From Paenibacillus sp. GP183 (lineage in GTDB: Bacteria; Bacillota; Bacilli; Paenibacillales; NBRC-103111): a stretch of DNA of 64,000 nt. Location: positions 310,001-374,000 of the forward strand of contig NZ_FNSW01000002.1 in assembly GCF_900104695.1 (NCBI RefSeq), in the 5' to 3' direction. A model generated the notes under the pieces. That model made no database searches, had not been told where the DNA came from, and worked only from the letters and a program-made list of their open reading frames with translations. Position numbers and translations under genes: made by a program. Of this stretch, positions 26,707 through 35,086 are shown piece by piece; within the stretch, counting starts at the first letter, position 1; the number at the start of each line of letters is the position of its first letter.

Positions 26707-27588
26707 CTACAGCTCCTCTTTAATTTGATTTAATTCCTTCATCAATAGATCACAAGACTTATATCGCATATGCGGACGTTTTGCTAATAAACGATTAATT
26801 AATGTAACCAATCTTTTAGGAATATCGGAACGACAGGTTGAGATTGGAGCATGGGGTGATTTTAAGATTGAAAAAATAATGTGTGTCTCACCAGTCCCTG
26901 GAAGAATAAAAGGGTGTCTGTTTGTCAAACTTTCATACAAAACGATCCCAAGGGAGAATAGATCAGAACGAAAATCTATTTCTCTTCCTGTTTCAATTAA
27001 CTGTTCTGGTGAACTGTAGATTCTAGTACCCGGTTGGATAGGACCTTTCGTAATTGATGAAGCGTCGCCTTGATCATATGCGATACCAGCATCAAGTAAT
27101 AAAAAATCACCAGTATTTTTATACATGATGTTATTGGGCTTAATGTCACGATGGATATATTTTCTCTCAACAAATTCGCTAATTGTAGAAGTTATCTGTA
27201 GCCCTACCTTAACACACTCATTAACTTCAAGGGTACGCTGTCGGAGAAAACCATCTAATGGTGTTCCATCAATAAAGCTTTCTGTAAAATGATAGTATTT
27301 TCGTCCATTAATTGAAATGACCCCTGGTTCAGTCGTTCCAAGTTTAATAAAGAAAGGAGAGGTCATTTCTCTCATCACTTTTATTTCTCTTTCGGCTCTA
27401 CGAGTAATATCTGTCTCTACTTGTTCCCCATATTCCTCAAAGAGAGGAATTAGTTTTAATGCGCACTTGGTTCCTTCGTACAAACAGGTATAGACCAGTT
27501 TTTGGCCGCCAAAGGTGAGGAACTCAATCTCTCGTAAATCTGTTAATTTTTTTGTTAAATCTTCTTCAGGCACTTTTGATAGTTGCAT
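26707..27588 (-). CDS. Hanks-type serine/threonine protein kinase, cytoplasmic
   Basis: 293 aa with no membrane segment or PASTA repeats, unlike housekeeping PrkC. Kinase landmarks: glycine-rich loop FLTFGGQKLVYTCL, ATP Lys45 in CALKLIP, catalytic loop HRDIKPNN (about 146-153), DAG (166-168) where DFG is usual, SSPEQL, and SDLFSLGIVLYE. The catalytic Asp, Asn and metal Asp are all present, so it should be active despite Phe-to-Ala in DFG. GAGGTGAG lies 5 nt before the ATG. It is first in an operon with the 400-aa protein. Kinases of this short soluble type are frequent in phage-defence loci, where they act as triggers. The target is unknown. Confidence 0.88.
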   Translation of the reverse strand: MQLSKVPEEDLTKKLTDLREIEFLTFGGQKLVYTCLYEGTKCALKLIPLFEEYGEQVETDITRRAEREIKVMREMTSPFFIKLGTTEPGVISINGRKYYHFTESFIDGTPLDGFLRQRTLEVNECVKVGLQITSTISEFVERKYIHRDIKPNNIMYKNTGDFLLLDAGIAYDQGDASSITKGPIQPGTRIYSSPEQLIETGREIDFRSDLFSLGIVLYESLTNRHPFILPGTGETHIIFSILKSPHAPISTCRSDIPKRLVTLINRLLAKRPHMRYKSCDLLMKELNQIKEEL

Positions 27589-27620
27589 TTGCTCACCTCT
27601 TGAATGTTAATATTTAGATA

Positions 27621-27640
27621 TTACTAGTGTTTTACTAGTG
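27621..27640. repeat. Direct repeat upstream of the kinase gene
   Basis: TTACTAGTG at 27621-27629 is repeated exactly at 27632-27640, 11 bp apart (one helical turn), 33-52 bp upstream of the kinase start. The spacing fits a regulator binding twice on one face. Confidence 0.5.
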
Positions 27641-27710
27641 AGTAAAGGGAATATGGGGATATATTACTATTTTTGCATAATCAGATGAGTAATATGGATC
27701 ATTTGGATTA

Positions 27711-27719
27711 TGGTATAAT
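27711..27719 (+). promoter_or_regulatory. Extended -10 promoter
   Basis: TGGTATAAT is a perfect -10 with the TG-n extension, pointing towards the OB-repeat gene. No good -35 is seen at the usual distance. Confidence 0.45.
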
Positions 27720-27760
27720 GTGGTAGATTGTTTTCACTTAATTTACTCTGGGGGGGCGAT

Positions 27761-27776
27761 GTAAGTTGCAACTTAC
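27761..27776. promoter_or_regulatory. 16-bp perfect palindrome
   Basis: GTAAGTTGCAACTTAC reads the same on both strands. It lies about 40 bp downstream of an extended -10 promoter, a position typical for a repressor operator. Confidence 0.45.
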
Positions 27777-27831
27777 GAAACCGCAAATAACAGCAATAAA
27801 TACATTGGATGAGAATCTTGAAACCATATAG
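27766..27831 (+). pseudogene. Possible remnant of a UvrD-type helicase N-terminus
   Basis: A TTG start with GGGGGGCGAT upstream encodes LQLTKPQITAINTLDENLE and then stops. This resembles the Q-motif region that opens UvrD-like helicases, just before where the Walker A should come. Twenty-one residues is too little for certainty. It may be a relic or a leader peptide. Confidence 0.3.
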
Positions 27832-28065
27832 AACGATACTCGAATAGAGAAAATCTTATAGATCAATGATTTAGCCCACTTCAATAAATTTGAACAAAGT
27901 AAGCACGTATGTCGTTAGTCATAAAGTACTAAAATTATTACGCATTGGAAAGGGTTTAAGTTCTTTTTGTCGAAAATAATAGTTTTAATTACTTAGTTTT
28001 TCCAACGCCGTTTCAGTAAGCAATCGATAACAGTATGCAGAAGACAGAAAAATGTGAAGGTGATA
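27832..28065. other. Leader region of the OB-repeat gene, no gene seen
   Basis: 234 bp without a convincing reading frame. GAAGG at 28056-28060 is the ribosome binding site of the next gene. Confidence 0.4.
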
Positions 28066-29136
28066 ATGAAAATGAAATTAAAGTTTTATGTGCTATGGGC
28101 ATTGTTTATCGTTGTGCTTGTAGGGGGCTACTTCCTGATCAACAAAAAAGATTTATTCAGTGGTGACCAAAATAAAGTAGCAAGTGCAGTAACGCCAACA
28201 AGCCAAACAATATCTTCAACAACCGCTTTGGAAAAGGGCAACACAGCCCCTACGGTTAGTTCTTCTATAGTCTCTATCCGATCCATTAATTCAAAGATGA
28301 AAGGCCAAACGGTTACAATTAAAGCAAGTATCAAGGATAAGAAGCAATCGAAGGACGGCCATCTTTTTCTTACAGTTGAAGATAGCAGTGGACTGTTGGA
28401 CGTTCCAGTTTTTGCGGACAAGAAAGTTCCTACAGATCTGCTAATTGTAAATAAAGTATTTCAAATAACAGGGCAAGTGGATGTTTACAATGGGAAATTA
28501 GAGATAATTCCACAACAGACTGGCGATATTATACTGGCGTCGGACTCATTGGAAGTGACAAAAGCAAATTCAGGAAAGACAATTGAATTCCAAGCTACTG
28601 TCTTAACAAAATACCTTCATCCTGATGGTCATATGTTCCTAAAGGTAAAACGGTTAGATACAAACGAGGAGGTCGAAGTTCCGGTTTTCTCAAACCTAAA
28701 TTACAATACAGAAAGTATTACGATCAATGCTCAGATGAAGATCAAAGGCCAAATCCAAGAATACAAAAATCAAATGGAAGTCATACCACAAAATGCTGCT
28801 GACTTAACAATCTTGAAAGAAGGTGATGAAAATCAAGTTATATTGAAAAGTCTTTCGGAGATATCAGACAAAGACCGTGGAAAGATGTTTCAGGTTAGAG
28901 GTTCTGTTAAGGGCGTTGCCGATAAAGATGGCCATCTCTTCTTTACGATGTACTTGGATAACAATAAAGAAATGAAGGCAGTTCTGTTTAGGGCAGATGG
29001 TAAGGAAATTGTAGGTCGTAAGACGAAGATTCAAAGTGCATCAAAAGAAGGTTTTCCAATCCATGTCTTAGCATTGGTGGATATATATAACGGTAATTTG
29101 GAACTCATTATTAACAAAGTATACAATGACTATTAA
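28066..29136 (+). CDS. Membrane-anchored protein with three tandem OB-fold-like repeats
   Basis: 356 aa from ATG 28066 (GAAGG 5 nt upstream; a GTG four codons earlier overlaps the binding site). One N-terminal transmembrane anchor (about 5-25) is followed by a Ser/Thr linker. Three repeats of about 85-90 residues come next, each with the pattern KGQTVTIKASI...DGHLFLTVED...VPVFADK...VDVYNGKLEIIP (second repeat IQEYKNQMEVIP, third VDIYNGNLELII). This is the strand order of OB-fold nucleic-acid or ligand-binding domains. The protein is predicted to sit outside the membrane. It is co-transcribed with the HEPN membrane protein 18 bp downstream. Confidence 0.65.
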   Translation: MKMKLKFYVLWALFIVVLVGGYFLINKKDLFSGDQNKVASAVTPTSQTISSTTALEKGNTAPTVSSSIVSIRSINSKMKGQTVTIKASIKDKKQSKDGHLFLTVEDSSGLLDVPVFADKKVPTDLLIVNKVFQITGQVDVYNGKLEIIPQQTGDIILASDSLEVTKANSGKTIEFQATVLTKYLHPDGHMFLKVKRLDTNEEVEVPVFSNLNYNTESITINAQMKIKGQIQEYKNQMEVIPQNAADLTILKEGDENQVILKSLSEISDKDRGKMFQVRGSVKGVADKDGHLFFTMYLDNNKEMKAVLFRADGKEIVGRKTKIQSASKEGFPIHVLALVDIYNGNLELIINKVYNDY

Positions 29137-29154
29137 GTTGTGGGTGGTAGAGTC

Positions 29155-30396
29155 ATGAGGACTAGTGAAGAGACTATTATTTCATCCTTCATTTTTATTG
29201 TTGCCGTCCTAGGTCTTTTCTTGCCGGTACATGTATTTATCTTATGTGCTTTGGTAAGTATTTGCTTGGCAGCCTACAGGTTATATCAATTATTCGCTAT
29301 TGAGTCTCCGACTGCCAGTGTTTCTTCCTTTATGTTTGCTGCTCTTGTATGTGCGATGGCAGCCTTACTATGGAAATATACAAACCTTCGAGAGGGGTTA
29401 CTTTTATTTGGCGGATATTGGTTACTAAGAGGCGCCTACGTAGAGTATTTTAAAATACTTCGGTCCCGATTAAATCGGCTTTACTATAGTGAAAATTTTC
29501 AGAAACCAAGAATTGATGTTACTGCGACTGATGAAAATGAAGCCCTAAAACAAGTGGTTTTCCAAATGGGCCAACATTTGCAACAAATCGCGAATCAGAT
29601 AGGGGCGGTCTCTTCTGCGGTCAATTCCAGACCAAGTGAAATAACTCCCGCAATTTCCAACCTATCTGCTATAGAGCAAGAACTATTATCAATACGTGAG
29701 ATCGAAACTCAAAACAAAGAGGATCTACATATCATCAAAAACAAATATGACGAGAAGTTTCAACAACTTCAAAACTTGATGATAACTATTCAACAAGAAA
29801 ATCAAGCAAGAAACCAAATTTTAGATCATACAGTGAAGAAGCTTTTTTCTATAATAGAAGATACAAAGAGGGAACGGGAACTCACAAAGGATTTGTTCAC
29901 ACCAGAAAAATTGAGTGGACAGGAAGTTCAGGAAGAGCTTGAAAATCAGTTTAGATTCAAGTACCAGGGGTTCTTTGAGGACTCCATCAAAAGTGTAGCT
30001 CTAGCGCATCGGTTAGAGAAAGATTTTCAAAACGAACCAGTGTCACATAGTTTGTATGGAGTTTTAACGATATTGTATACAGGGATTATGGAACAAGAAC
30101 TTCGAGCTATTATCGCGTTTAATGAAGGAAGAACTGAGATACCTGAACGTTTGTGGTATCGCATATGCGACTACTTGAATAGGAATCGTATTTCGGGGCT
30201 AATTTACCCAATGCCGGATTTTGTGAAAAAGCTAAAATTAATTAAAAAAATAAGGAATTTAGCCGCCCATGGAGCAGCCGTGACTCGCACGGATTATGAA
30301 TTAGTTAAGAAATTTGCTTTAATAGATGATGCATTTTACCTAATGTCTGAAACTAAAATATCTCTGAAACAAACGGTAGTATTACAAACTGGATAA
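29155..30396 (+). CDS. Membrane HEPN-domain protein with coiled coil
   Basis: 413 aa from ATG 29155 (GGTGGT 7 nt upstream). Three or four hydrophobic helices occupy about 5-95. A long coiled coil follows (about 120-250, rich in QQIANQI, LQNLMITIQQENQ). The C-terminal helical domain (about 270-400) contains IRNLAAHG near residue 366, an exact match to the R-N-x3-H RNase motif of HEPN domains. HEPN proteins cut RNA and are effectors in many abortive-infection and toxin systems. Here the catalytic domain would be cytoplasmic, behind a membrane sensor and coiled-coil transmission rod. Its partner is probably the extracytoplasmic OB-repeat protein upstream. Function as a membrane-stress-triggered RNase is inferred. 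Confidence 0.65.
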   Translation: MRTSEETIISSFIFIVAVLGLFLPVHVFILCALVSICLAAYRLYQLFAIESPTASVSSFMFAALVCAMAALLWKYTNLREGLLLFGGYWLLRGAYVEYFKILRSRLNRLYYSENFQKPRIDVTATDENEALKQVVFQMGQHLQQIANQIGAVSSAVNSRPSEITPAISNLSAIEQELLSIREIETQNKEDLHIIKNKYDEKFQQLQNLMITIQQENQARNQILDHTVKKLFSIIEDTKRERELTKDLFTPEKLSGQEVQEELENQFRFKYQGFFEDSIKSVALAHRLEKDFQNEPVSHSLYGVLTILYTGIMEQELRAIIAFNEGRTEIPERLWYRICDYLNRNRISGLIYPMPDFVKKLKLIKKIRNLAAHGAAVTRTDYELVKKFALIDDAFYLMSETKISLKQTVVLQTG

Positions 30397-30614
30397 GGGT
30401 TGCATCCTACCTTCTTCCAATCTAATAAGGCGAACATTGGAAGTTCTTTGTTTGGGAAACACACATCGAAATTCAAGGTAGTAAAAGCAAGTTTTATGTT
30501 CAGCCTGAGTTTGTTTCATGATAATGGGAAATCGCGCCTAATCTGAAGGCTTTTTCTAAAAATTTAGATGCTATAAACAATCTTTGAATATTAATTAAAA
30601 AGGAGAGGAATTGT

Positions 30615-32456
30615 TTGGACGTCACACCAGATAAGCAGAATATTGATAAGGTGTTTTCCAGCACGACGTACTACATCGATTTCTATCAAAGACAGTATAA
30701 GTGGACAGACGAGCCGGTCCGGAGATTACTAGATGATATTTTTTATAAGTTCAATACGGAATACAAACAGTACAAGGATAACGATATTGAGTTGGATCAG
30801 CTTGTTGAACGCTATTCCTGGTACTATCTAAATACATATGTAACCAACACGATTGACGGCAAAGTCTACATTGTAGATGGTCAGCAGCGGTTAACCACCT
30901 TAACTCTTATCCTCATCAAATTGATGCACACCGCCAAACAATACGGTTCAGAGCTACGGGATTGGATCTCGGGAAAGATCGCTGGGCAATCCGGCTTTAG
31001 AAGGGAATTCTGGATGAATCACGAGCAACACAAAACGGCCATGTCCGGATTATATGCTGACACAGACCTGGATACGATTGACACCACGTCTGGTATTACC
31101 GCCGTGAATTTGGTCTCAAATTACAGGGTGATCTCTGTGGTTATAGACCGCGAATTGACGGACAAGCATAGGTTGGAGAACTTCATCTTTTATTTTCTGA
31201 AGCGTTTGGTCTTAATTAACTTAAATGTCGAGCAAACCGATGTCCCTATGGTTTTCGAGGTTATCAACGATAGAGGGGTGAAGCTTAAGCCATATGAAAT
31301 TTTGAAAGGAAAGCTGTTAGGGCAGATTCAGAAGGACGAGCTTGATCAATTGGGACTGAATGACCTCTGGGAATCCCAGGTGAATAAAATAAATGCCTAC
31401 CAAGATGATGATATCGACGAGTTTTTTATCTATTATTTACGGTCGAAATTCGCGAAGACCGTTGGGGATACTCGTAAATTCGACCGCAGTTACCATCGTA
31501 ATATCTTTCTATCGGAAGTCGAGCAGAAGCTGAAACTGCAACACAACCCTAAGGAAGTAAAGCGATTCCTGCAAAATGATTTTAAATATTACACAGAACT
31601 CTATCATCGAGTCCTGCAATATTATAACAAGCTGCATCAAGGATTCCAGCATGTTTATTATAATTCTCTTACGGAGATGGACAGCCAATTCCTATTAATT
31701 TTATCCTCTTGCACGCTGAGTGACCCCGAAGAAACGGAGAAAATCAAGCTTATATCCTATGAGGTTGACCGCCTATTCTCGTTATTACAGCTACAGAAAA
31801 GCTATGACAGCAACGATTTCAATGAATTGATCTACCTCATCAGTTCTGAAATCAGGGGTCAAGGCGTTCATACGATCAAATCGATTTTTGACAAATATCT
31901 GCTACAAATGATCTCAGAAGCACGCGGCGTTTTAACAACCCAAGCATTAACGTACAGCTATTTTAAGGATACCGGAATTGAATTGAACAAGAGGTTTAAA
32001 CGATACTTTTTTGCCAGAATAGAGCAGTTTATCGCCGATGAAACCCTTATGCAGATGAAACATTCTCTTTACGATCTGGTTGCAAATACGGGAACGGTGA
32101 ATGGGTTTCACATTGAGCATATTCTTGCCGACAATTCACAAAATCTTCAAGCCTTCGGCAATGATCAAGAACAGTTCGAACGAGAACGTAATCGACTGGG
32201 TGGCTTACTCCTTCTGAAGGGGAAAGATAATATTTCAAGTAGTAACGAAAAGTACAGCAAAAAACTCAAAACGTATGCAAACACCTTGTATTGGAACGAG
32301 ACGTTAAGAGAGGATAGTTACAAAACTAAGATAGATTTTTCTAATATGATTAAAACTCATAAACTTAAGTTTAGACCAGTGGATGACTTTGGGCCGACTG
32401 AACTAGAGGAGCGGCATACATTATTATATGAGTTGATCGGTATTATTTGGGGCTAA
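30615..32456 (+). CDS. GmrSD-type DUF262/DUF1524 restriction-like protein
   Basis: 613 aa; TTG 30615 follows AGGAGAGGAA. The N-terminal DUF262 domain (ParB/Srx-like NTPase fold) has FYQRQYKW and the signature YIVDGQQRLTTLTL (about 83-96) plus VFEVINDRGVKLKPYEILKG. The C-terminal DUF1524 HNH-like nuclease domain has FHIEHILADN (about 498) and NRLGGLLLLKGKDN. This fused arrangement is that of GmrSD, a type IV enzyme attacking glucosylated hydroxymethylcytosine DNA, and of related anti-phage proteins. All signature residues are present and the length is normal. It stands alone with its own leader, so it is probably a single-gene system. Confidence 0.88.
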   Translation: MDVTPDKQNIDKVFSSTTYYIDFYQRQYKWTDEPVRRLLDDIFYKFNTEYKQYKDNDIELDQLVERYSWYYLNTYVTNTIDGKVYIVDGQQRLTTLTLILIKLMHTAKQYGSELRDWISGKIAGQSGFRREFWMNHEQHKTAMSGLYADTDLDTIDTTSGITAVNLVSNYRVISVVIDRELTDKHRLENFIFYFLKRLVLINLNVEQTDVPMVFEVINDRGVKLKPYEILKGKLLGQIQKDELDQLGLNDLWESQVNKINAYQDDDIDEFFIYYLRSKFAKTVGDTRKFDRSYHRNIFLSEVEQKLKLQHNPKEVKRFLQNDFKYYTELYHRVLQYYNKLHQGFQHVYYNSLTEMDSQFLLILSSCTLSDPEETEKIKLISYEVDRLFSLLQLQKSYDSNDFNELIYLISSEIRGQGVHTIKSIFDKYLLQMISEARGVLTTQALTYSYFKDTGIELNKRFKRYFFARIEQFIADETLMQMKHSLYDLVANTGTVNGFHIEHILADNSQNLQAFGNDQEQFERERNRLGGLLLLKGKDNISSSNEKYSKKLKTYANTLYWNETLREDSYKTKIDFSNMIKTHKLKFRPVDDFGPTELEERHTLLYELIGIIWG

Positions 32457-32492
32457 TGGGGAGACTTTTAAAATGCCTCGTCTAAAATTGAA

Positions 32493-32542
32493 CCACCATG
32501 AAGCTAAGCCCTATCCTTAGTGTCGATTGGGCTTCATGGTGG
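32493..32542. repeat. Long imperfect hairpin
   Basis: CCACCATGAA (32493-32502) pairs with TTCATGGTGG (32533-32542), extended by GCCC/GGGC after a 5-nt bulge. No T-run follows on either strand, so it looks more like a palindromic repeat or protein site than a terminator. Confidence 0.5.
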
Positions 32543-32596
32543 AATTGAGGCTGTAAGATAAAGGGTCTTAGTAGTGCCGTGGTAAGGGGGATATAT

Positions 32597-33400
32597 GTGG
32601 ACAAGCAGCCTAAGATATTTACTGATAATAAAATTGAGTCCTTTTTGGAAAGTTTGGAAGGTATGTCTAAATTAGATATCCAAGCTGCATTTGGTATTGA
32701 ATCCTTAGAGAAACACTACAGGGGAATATCGATTACAACTATGAAGCTTGGCAAAGGAGCTTCGAATGAAGGACAGCCACATTTAGGAAGTCGCTTAATA
32801 GAAAGGATTTCCTTTTTTCACGAGAGCTTGGAGGCAAGAAATAAGGTTCAAAGAAAAGTACTAGGCAATGCCAATATTGAAAAAGCAGCCTATAGCGTAC
32901 TAGCTGAAATGCTAAGTTACTATTATTTGTTGAAACAAGAAAAAGAAGTTTCTTGGATAGGGCCATTTGGTGGTTCTGTTGATTTTAATTGTAATGATGG
33001 TTGCTATGAGGTGAAATCGACTGTAGCACGTTATGGCTCACAAATTACAATTAATAGTCAATATCAGTTAAAAGCAAATTATTTGTTATTTTATCGTTTT
33101 GAGCCTGCTGGATACGGTTTTTCGATTCAAGATATGGTTACAAAATTAGTAGAATTGGACTTAGAAGAATCGGAAATCGAACGTGCACTTGAAAAACTAA
33201 ATTACACAATTGGCAGTGAAGTTCGTACAAAATCATATCGCCTGCTCGAAGTAATGAAATATGAAATCGATGAAAGCTTTCCAAAAATCGTACCAGAAAG
33301 TTTTATAAATGGACAATTGCCTAAACATATTAGTGGACTCATTTATAAATTAGATTTAGATGGTTTGAATGGGGAGGTTATTGATTTAAAGGAATTCTAA
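32597..33400 (+). CDS. PD-(D/E)XK motif protein, DUF4420-like
   Basis: 267 aa from GTG 32597, chosen for the AAGGGGG 6 nt upstream (an earlier GTG at 32579 has none). The central motif IGPFGGSVDFNCNDGCYEVK, then ST, gives Asp (about 126) and Glu-x-Lys (about 136-138). It is followed by SQITINSQYQL and a C-terminal FPKIVPESFI and GLIYKLDLDGL segment, as in the DUF4420 family of restriction-endonuclease-fold proteins. That family is commonly coded next to Z1-domain ATPases in MZA-like defence loci. A Z1 gene lies 1.7 kb downstream here, with a protease relic between them. Probably the nuclease of that locus, or a survivor of an earlier arrangement. Confidence 0.7.
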   Translation: MDKQPKIFTDNKIESFLESLEGMSKLDIQAAFGIESLEKHYRGISITTMKLGKGASNEGQPHLGSRLIERISFFHESLEARNKVQRKVLGNANIEKAAYSVLAEMLSYYYLLKQEKEVSWIGPFGGSVDFNCNDGCYEVKSTVARYGSQITINSQYQLKANYLLFYRFEPAGYGFSIQDMVTKLVELDLEESEIERALEKLNYTIGSEVRTKSYRLLEVMKYEIDESFPKIVPESFINGQLPKHISGLIYKLDLDGLNGEVIDLKEF

Positions 33401-33588
33401 TAGAAAGTCGATGTTCTTTATACAGATCCATACTCGTATAAAGACAAGAAATGAGAAATAGAAATTATAGGTTTTACAAACTGCACTGATATTGTGGATA
33501 GTAGTAATAAACTGGGCTATTAAGGATCTTAAATCAGTAAGGAAAGCATGGATGCAACTAACTTTGATGCAACACTAAAAAAACAATT

Positions 33589-34035
33589 TCACTCAAAGAG
33601 AGTGAAAAACATGATTGGGTTTATATTGGTGGTAAGTTGGACTGTGAGTTGAATTACGGTTTTGCGGAAGTAGTCCGAAGGGATATAGCAATAGCCGCCG
33701 TCACCCCATGCAGAACCCCAGGAGTTGCGTACAATCGCGTACACAATGCCGTTGATGGTTTTATATCCGACCGCTAACATAGCGTGACCGCCTAAGACCG
33801 ATTCTCCAGTTTTAGGCATTGGAAATATTCCTTCTGCACCGATGTACTGAAAAGAATCAAATACTGTCATGCCAAGTACAACCGTAAATCCCTCTGCAAG
33901 GGCGTGCTGGAGATCAATGAAGCTGGTGACGCGGTGATACTCCTTGATCTTCTTGAAAGCCCCAGCGTGGAAACGCTTATGCAAGGATCGTTGGATGATC
34001 ATTGTGTGAGCAGCTTCGAATTTTTTGCAACACAA
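33589..34035 (-). pseudogene. Papain-like (C1A) cysteine peptidase fragment
   Basis: About 149 residues of the C-terminal half of a C1 peptidase. The catalytic His ([13 protein letters not shown]) and Asn ([17 protein letters not shown]) motifs are intact. The N-terminal half with the catalytic Cys is absent, so the product cannot be a working protease. It lies antisense between the DUF4420-like gene and the NgoFVII-like gene, suggesting that insertion of the defence genes cut it. Confidence 0.8.
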
Positions 34036-34138
34036 ACATAAATCCAGCGGATTTTATGCAAATTTATCCATGGATGCCCAGTTTGATCCCGATATGTTAA
34101 GATAAATAAAAAATTCAACGCTCGGAGTGAAGAAGAAC

Positions 34139-35086
34139 ATGCCTGTTTATCCGAAACTTTATCAAGAAGTAATAGAGGATCAATATCAGCGTGGCCTGCG
34201 GAGATTGGATATTTTGACGGGTTATGCATCATCCAGTTTTGTGCATCATTTAATTTACCGCTATGAGGATCTGAGGCTGGATGTCATCCTCGGTATGGCG
34301 AAGCAGGATGCCATTTCCATATGGGATCACAATGAATATGTAAATTTGAGCCGAAGCACCGGAAGGCTTCGGGTGCGCTATTACAACGGCAGGGTGCCCA
34401 TTCATTCCAAGATTTTTCTCTGGCTGGACAGAAATTCTGTTCCACAGTCGGCTTACGCCGGTTCGGCTAACTTATCCTGGCATGGATTTCGGGATTACCA
34501 GGAATTGCTTGTAACGGCGGATGACGCAGAAGTTCGTTCCGCGTTTCCGGCTGATCATGAATTGATCGATTGCACTTCAGAGGATGTGTTTCAGCATTTT
34601 ACGATGAGTTTTCAGGAATCCCCGCAGTCCAGCCAAATCGATGCAGGCGCTGTCCATCACATCGTCGGCGACCGACCATGGATTGAACTACCGATCGTGA
34701 CGATCCGAAGCGGAGAGGTGCACGAAAAAAGCGGACTCAACTGGGGACAGCGTCCGGGACGAGAACCTAACCAAGCCTACATCCCAATCCCGAGCGCCGT
34801 GCACAAAGAATATCCTGGGTTTCTCCCGGATCGGAAAAGAGCATTTAACTTAATTACCGATGACGGAGAAAGCTTTGTATGCGTGGTTGCCCAAGACAAC
34901 AGCAAAGCGTTGGAGTCGAGCCACGACAACAGCATATTGGGCAAATATTTCCGTAAGCGCCTCGGTCTGCCTTTCGGATCGAAAGTCGAAAAAATTCATC
35001 TGGATTCGTACGGCAGAAGCAATGTGCGGCTTTACAAAATCGACGACGAAACGTTTTATCTTGACTTCAGCGAGGGGAGATTATGA
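34139..35086 (+). CDS. NgoFVII-like restriction endonuclease with PLD nuclease fold
   Basis: About 315 aa (ATG 34139; GTG 34127 also possible). The N-terminal half is a phospholipase-D-type nuclease with one HxK motif, HSKIFLWL (about 88), followed by AGSANLSWHGF. This belongs to the BfiI/NgoFVII class, which works as a dimer and needs no metal. The C-terminal half (SGLNWGQRPGREPNQAYIPI onward, then GKYFRKRLGLPFGSKV) matches the B3-like DNA-recognition domain of NgoFVII-type enzymes. The stop overlaps the next ATG by 4 bp. With the C5 methyltransferase 3.6 kb downstream it forms the cutting half of a type II-like system. The recognition sequence cannot be read from the protein. Confidence 0.8.
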   Translation: MPVYPKLYQEVIEDQYQRGLRRLDILTGYASSSFVHHLIYRYEDLRLDVILGMAKQDAISIWDHNEYVNLSRSTGRLRVRYYNGRVPIHSKIFLWLDRNSVPQSAYAGSANLSWHGFRDYQELLVTADDAEVRSAFPADHELIDCTSEDVFQHFTMSFQESPQSSQIDAGAVHHIVGDRPWIELPIVTIRSGEVHEKSGLNWGQRPGREPNQAYIPIPSAVHKEYPGFLPDRKRAFNLITDDGESFVCVVAQDNSKALESSHDNSILGKYFRKRLGLPFGSKVEKIHLDSYGRSNVRLYKIDDETFYLDFSEGRL

